Positions 12,444 to 14,920 of a stretch of DNA of 14,920 nucleotides are shown here, piece after piece. Position 1 is the stretch's first letter. The number at the start of each line of letters is the position of its first letter. This DNA comes from Corticimicrobacter sp040137905 (GTDB taxonomy: Bacteria; Pseudomonadota; Gammaproteobacteria; Burkholderiales; Burkholderiaceae_B), in assembly GCF_040137905.1 (NCBI RefSeq), contig NZ_JBEFDG010000012.1:1-14920 (forward strand), given 5' to 3'. The translations under genes were made by a program, and so were the position numbers. The notes under the pieces were generated by a model. That model had not been told where the DNA came from. It did not search any database and saw only the letters and a program-made list of their open reading frames with translations.

Positions 12444-14920
12444 CTAAGCAGTTAGATCACCAAGCTGAACACGCAACAGCCCGGTCTCGTCGTACACTTT
12501 GACCGCTTGGTTTGTAATCTGCATCCATCCGCCACTCGCGGTTGCTCGGTTAAGCTGAATTTCTCCAGTTCGAAAATTCAGCCGCAGCACAGGCCTCCCC
12601 CCCGGACCTATCGCGTCAGACTCCAGCCAGTCTGAAAATTTGGCACTCCCGATACTGGCATCTCCAATAATCGCGCTATTCAGAATTGCCGTTCCCTGGT
12701 CGATGGTAAACACAGCCTGCGGTGCCCCACCTGCCGCATGCATCACCGCAAACCGATCCGCCACCACAACAAACTGCGACTGCGTAACCCCGGATTCGTT
12801 CGACAAGCCAATGCCATACCCTGCCGTGTAGACAGTCCCGTTGGCATCTACGGACAACCGCACAGAGCGCGTAGCGTTGAATACGCCCTCCATGTTCACG
12901 ACAGACTGACTGATGTCCTGCACCTGAGCAGTGACCTCACCCAATTGAGCCCCAATCTGTTGCTGCACAATGGCCTCGGCCTGCTGGGCCGTCACCCGCG
13001 TGCGTCGCAGATCAGTGATCCAGGCACGACTGTCGTATTCGTTGAGCACGTCAGCCAGTCGCCCTTCCCCGTCATCCTCGCGCAGAGCGGATTGCATCGT
13101 TGATGCAGATGTCGCGGTCGCTGCAACCACGTCCCCGATGTCTTCGATCTGTTGCGTGTTTTCCTGTACCTGCAGCGACACCGCAGCCACGGCCCCCACG
13201 ATGGATGCATAATCACCGACGTACTGCCAGTACGCTTCATCCGTGAGAGGTGCGCCAACAGGCACATCCTGCCTGGCTCGGTACATCTTGCCATCATCAA
13301 AAACCACGGCACCTGACAGATAGGACTGCGCCTGGTCGTGCTGGGCAGCGCCAGACAGAGCATCCAACTGGGCCTGCATTTCCGGAAGCGACTCAATGCC
13401 GTTCCATATCTGCTCACCCAGGGCTGATTTCAAGATCTCGTCTGTGATGTAGCCCGTCAGCTTTGCCGCGTCGGTGCTTGACTGCCCTCGCACCCCAGCA
13501 GAATCTACAGATGGATACCACGGACCGGCCTGATCCGCTTCATCCCTGATCCGCGCCCAGAACCACAGCGCAGTACCGTGTCCCAACCCATACAGCATAT
13601 GCGACCGCTGCGTGGGCCGAAATTCACCCAACAACGATGCATTCAGAAAATCGTCATCCGTCGAATACCAGATCTCCACAGATCGAATCCAGGGAGCAGC
13701 AGGCAGCGCCCAGTCCAGGCGAATCGCCATGATTTCCGGCGAGGCTGTCAGCGACGCCAGCGCAGGCGGCGGCACCATCGTGGCAGACACAATGCCCTGC
13801 CATGTTGCCCACGGCCCCTGCATCGTTCCGATTCCTCGTGCCTGGACGCGCCACACGCCTGCCTGCAGCGTGCTGGTGATCGTCGAGGACAAGTGCGTAC
13901 CTAGGTCAATCCAGGTTGCGCCAGCGTCCTCACTGGCCCGGAACTCATAGCGGTCGGCACCTCGTGCCGGCGTGGCAGACACGACCTGCTGGCCAGGCAC
14001 TGCGGCTGCATATACAGTCACGCTGTCCACAACAGGCGCGTTCGGATTCGACGGCAGCAGCGATGGCGGCGTGGGCGGTGGCACCACGCCGCCATGTTCT
14101 GCAGAATGAACCGAAGGTGCATAGTTCACGAACTCGATAGCGACACGTCCCTCTTCATCCGGGGTAGCAGATACAACCTGCGCCAGCAACGCCCGGCGTT
14201 CGCCAGGGCCAAACTGATACTGTGTGGAATCCTCGCCCTGGCCATTCGAGATATAAACGCTGTAGCCATCGATGTTGTCTACAATCACTATTTCCCGATC
14301 ATGACTACCCGCCACAACTCGGTACGGACCATCAGGCGAACCGTCACGACGGCGCAAATTGATGTAGTGATTCTCTCCCGCCCACCACTCCAATGGCTCT
14401 GACATAACAAGTTTTTTAGCATCCGGATCGTATGACTCGACCACGCCAGACAACCCCCATTTCGGCACATCGTGGCTGATCTCGACCAGATCCGCGTAGC
14501 GCGGGATCATGCCCTCAAGTTCGGTCTGAAACGACACAAACCGGCGCTGGTCACGATTCTGCGCAGCCAGGGAAATCCCTTCACGCCACGCCTGCTCCCG
14601 ATTCGTCACGCCAGGTAGTTGCAGCCGGAAAGGTCGCATCTTCAGGCTGTCCGGCAGCGCACACACCACTTCATCTGGCTGCCAGGTTTCTTCGTTGGTG
14701 AACTCCACGATCACATGATCCGGGCTGTCGTGCTGCGGAAAGGCGTAGTCAATCGAAAACGTAGACGTGACGATGTTCCCTGGCGTGTACATCTGGGTCT
14801 TGACTGACTTCGGCTCGTTGCGAATGAAGTCGATCACGCCCGCGTAATACATCGGCATGGCACGGCCTACACGCGCAATCCGGGTCAACGCATCCCACAG
14901 CGTCGTAGCCGTGTCGAATA
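12444..14920 (-). CDS. Lambda J-like tail-tip/host specificity protein (N-terminus beyond the window)
   Basis: The frame is open to the right edge, so this is the C-terminal 824 residues or so. The TTG at 14888 is internal and not a start. The order, counted from the edge, is as follows. A central-hub region (1-270) contains WDALTRIARVGRAMPMYY and TFSIDYAFPQHD. A Pro hinge VPPPTPPSLLP follows (about 278-288), then two fibronectin III-like beta domains (about 295-470). Next is a short segment with a CBM5/12-like look (about 533-568, YLSGAVVFDDGKMYRARQD...YWQYVGDY), then helical heptads (570-680) and a DUF1983-like C-terminal domain (about 685-755, VRLSVDANGTVYTAGYGIGL, FVVVADRFAVM). J forms the tail tip and recognises the receptor. 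The TAG stop at 12444-12446 overlaps the ribosome site of the next gene. Confidence 0.9.
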   Translation of the reverse strand, partial: FDTATTLWDALTRIARVGRAMPMYYAGVIDFIRNEPKSVKTQMYTPGNIVTSTFSIDYAFPQHDSPDHVIVEFTNEETWQPDEVVCALPDSLKMRPFRLQLPGVTNREQAWREGISLAAQNRDQRRFVSFQTELEGMIPRYADLVEISHDVPKWGLSGVVESYDPDAKKLVMSEPLEWWAGENHYINLRRRDGSPDGPYRVVAGSHDREIVIVDNIDGYSVYISNGQGEDSTQYQFGPGERRALLAQVVSATPDEEGRVAIEFVNYAPSVHSAEHGGVVPPPTPPSLLPSNPNAPVVDSVTVYAAAVPGQQVVSATPARGADRYEFRASEDAGATWIDLGTHLSSTITSTLQAGVWRVQARGIGTMQGPWATWQGIVSATMVPPPALASLTASPEIMAIRLDWALPAAPWIRSVEIWYSTDDDFLNASLLGEFRPTQRSHMLYGLGHGTALWFWARIRDEADQAGPWYPSVDSAGVRGQSSTDAAKLTGYITDEILKSALGEQIWNGIESLPEMQAQLDALSGAAQHDQAQSYLSGAVVFDDGKMYRARQDVPVGAPLTDEAYWQYVGDYASIVGAVAAVSLQVQENTQQIEDIGDVVAATATSASTMQSALREDDGEGRLADVLNEYDSRAWITDLRRTRVTAQQAEAIVQQQIGAQLGEVTAQVQDISQSVVNMEGVFNATRSVRLSVDANGTVYTAGYGIGLSNESGVTQSQFVVVADRFAVMHAAGGAPQAVFTIDQGTAILNSAIIGDASIGSAKFSDWLESDAIGPGGRPVLRLNFRTGEIQLNRATASGGWMQITNQAVKVYDETGLLRVQLGDLTA

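Larger units (their letters stand above)
8248..14920 (-). mobile_element. Prophage right end (tail and lysis modules of a lambda-like siphovirus)
   Basis: From 8248 to the right edge every supported gene is on the minus strand and of phage type. In transcription order these are J-like tail tip, small tail proteins, tail fibre, small accessory proteins, holin, endolysin and Rz/Rz1. This order (tail tip, fibre, lysis) is common in prophages of Betaproteobacteria. The lysis end faces the host lipoprotein gene. The true junction lies somewhere between about 8150 and 8247, an AT-rich 198-base gap (8050-8247) that holds the host promoter and no gene. No tRNA or direct repeat identifies an att site. 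The integrase end is outside the window, so whether the prophage is intact is unknown. Confidence 0.92.

Noticed and set aside
14886..14888. TTG at 14888 as the start of the J-like protein
   Set aside because: The frame continues in family-like sequence (FDTATTLWDALTR) to the window edge, so the gene is cut by the window.

Overview
The window has two parts. Positions 1 to about 8150 look like chromosomal DNA of a betaproteobacterium, probably Burkholderiales and perhaps Alcaligenaceae. This is inferred from moderately high G+C, protein flavour and gene content; no marker gene fixes it. Positions about 8160 to 14920 are the right end of a tailed-phage prophage lying in reverse orientation, with tail-tip, tail-fibre and lysis genes all read on the minus strand.

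Host part, plus strand. The first block (1-5151) is one tightly packed run. It starts with the end of a LivG-type ATPase, a complete LivF-type ATPase and a periplasmic amide/branched-chain-amino-acid-type binding protein. Then come an L-2-amino-thiazoline-4-carboxylate (ATC) hydrolase family protein, an M20 zinc N-carbamoyl-amino-acid hydrolase, a RidA-family protein and an SDR dehydrogenase closely resembling EntA/DhbA. Stop and start codons overlap at livG/livF, ATC hydrolase/M20 and M20/RidA. The layout suggests that a small cyclic or carbamoylated amino-acid derivative is imported, ring-opened, decarbamoylated and its reactive by-products removed. The substrate is not proven. Uracil-DNA glycosylase (ung) and a secreted type II glutaminase-asparaginase follow. 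The asparaginase has an unusual leader with overlapping inverted repeats. A bidirectional terminator (7337-7374) separates it from a convergent lipoprotein gene (7405-8049) that has its own sigma70-like promoter.

Phage part, minus strand, in transcription order. It begins with the C-terminal part of a lambda J-like tail-tip protein (running off the right edge). Two AT-rich small tail proteins follow, closed by a hairpin terminator, then a 44-residue ORF, a tail-fibre protein and two small tail-associated proteins. After two tandem terminators comes a lysis cassette: class II-like holin, SAR-type GH24 endolysin and Rz (DUF2514-like) with a nested out-of-frame Rz1 lipoprotein. No integrase, tRNA or att repeat is visible, so the left junction is only bracketed between about 8150 and 8247. 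No CRISPR array, IS element or rRNA was seen. The points most worth checking are the ATC hydrolase/carbamoylase operon with its orphan EntA-like SDR, the asparaginase leader, and the terminators inside the phage late operon.
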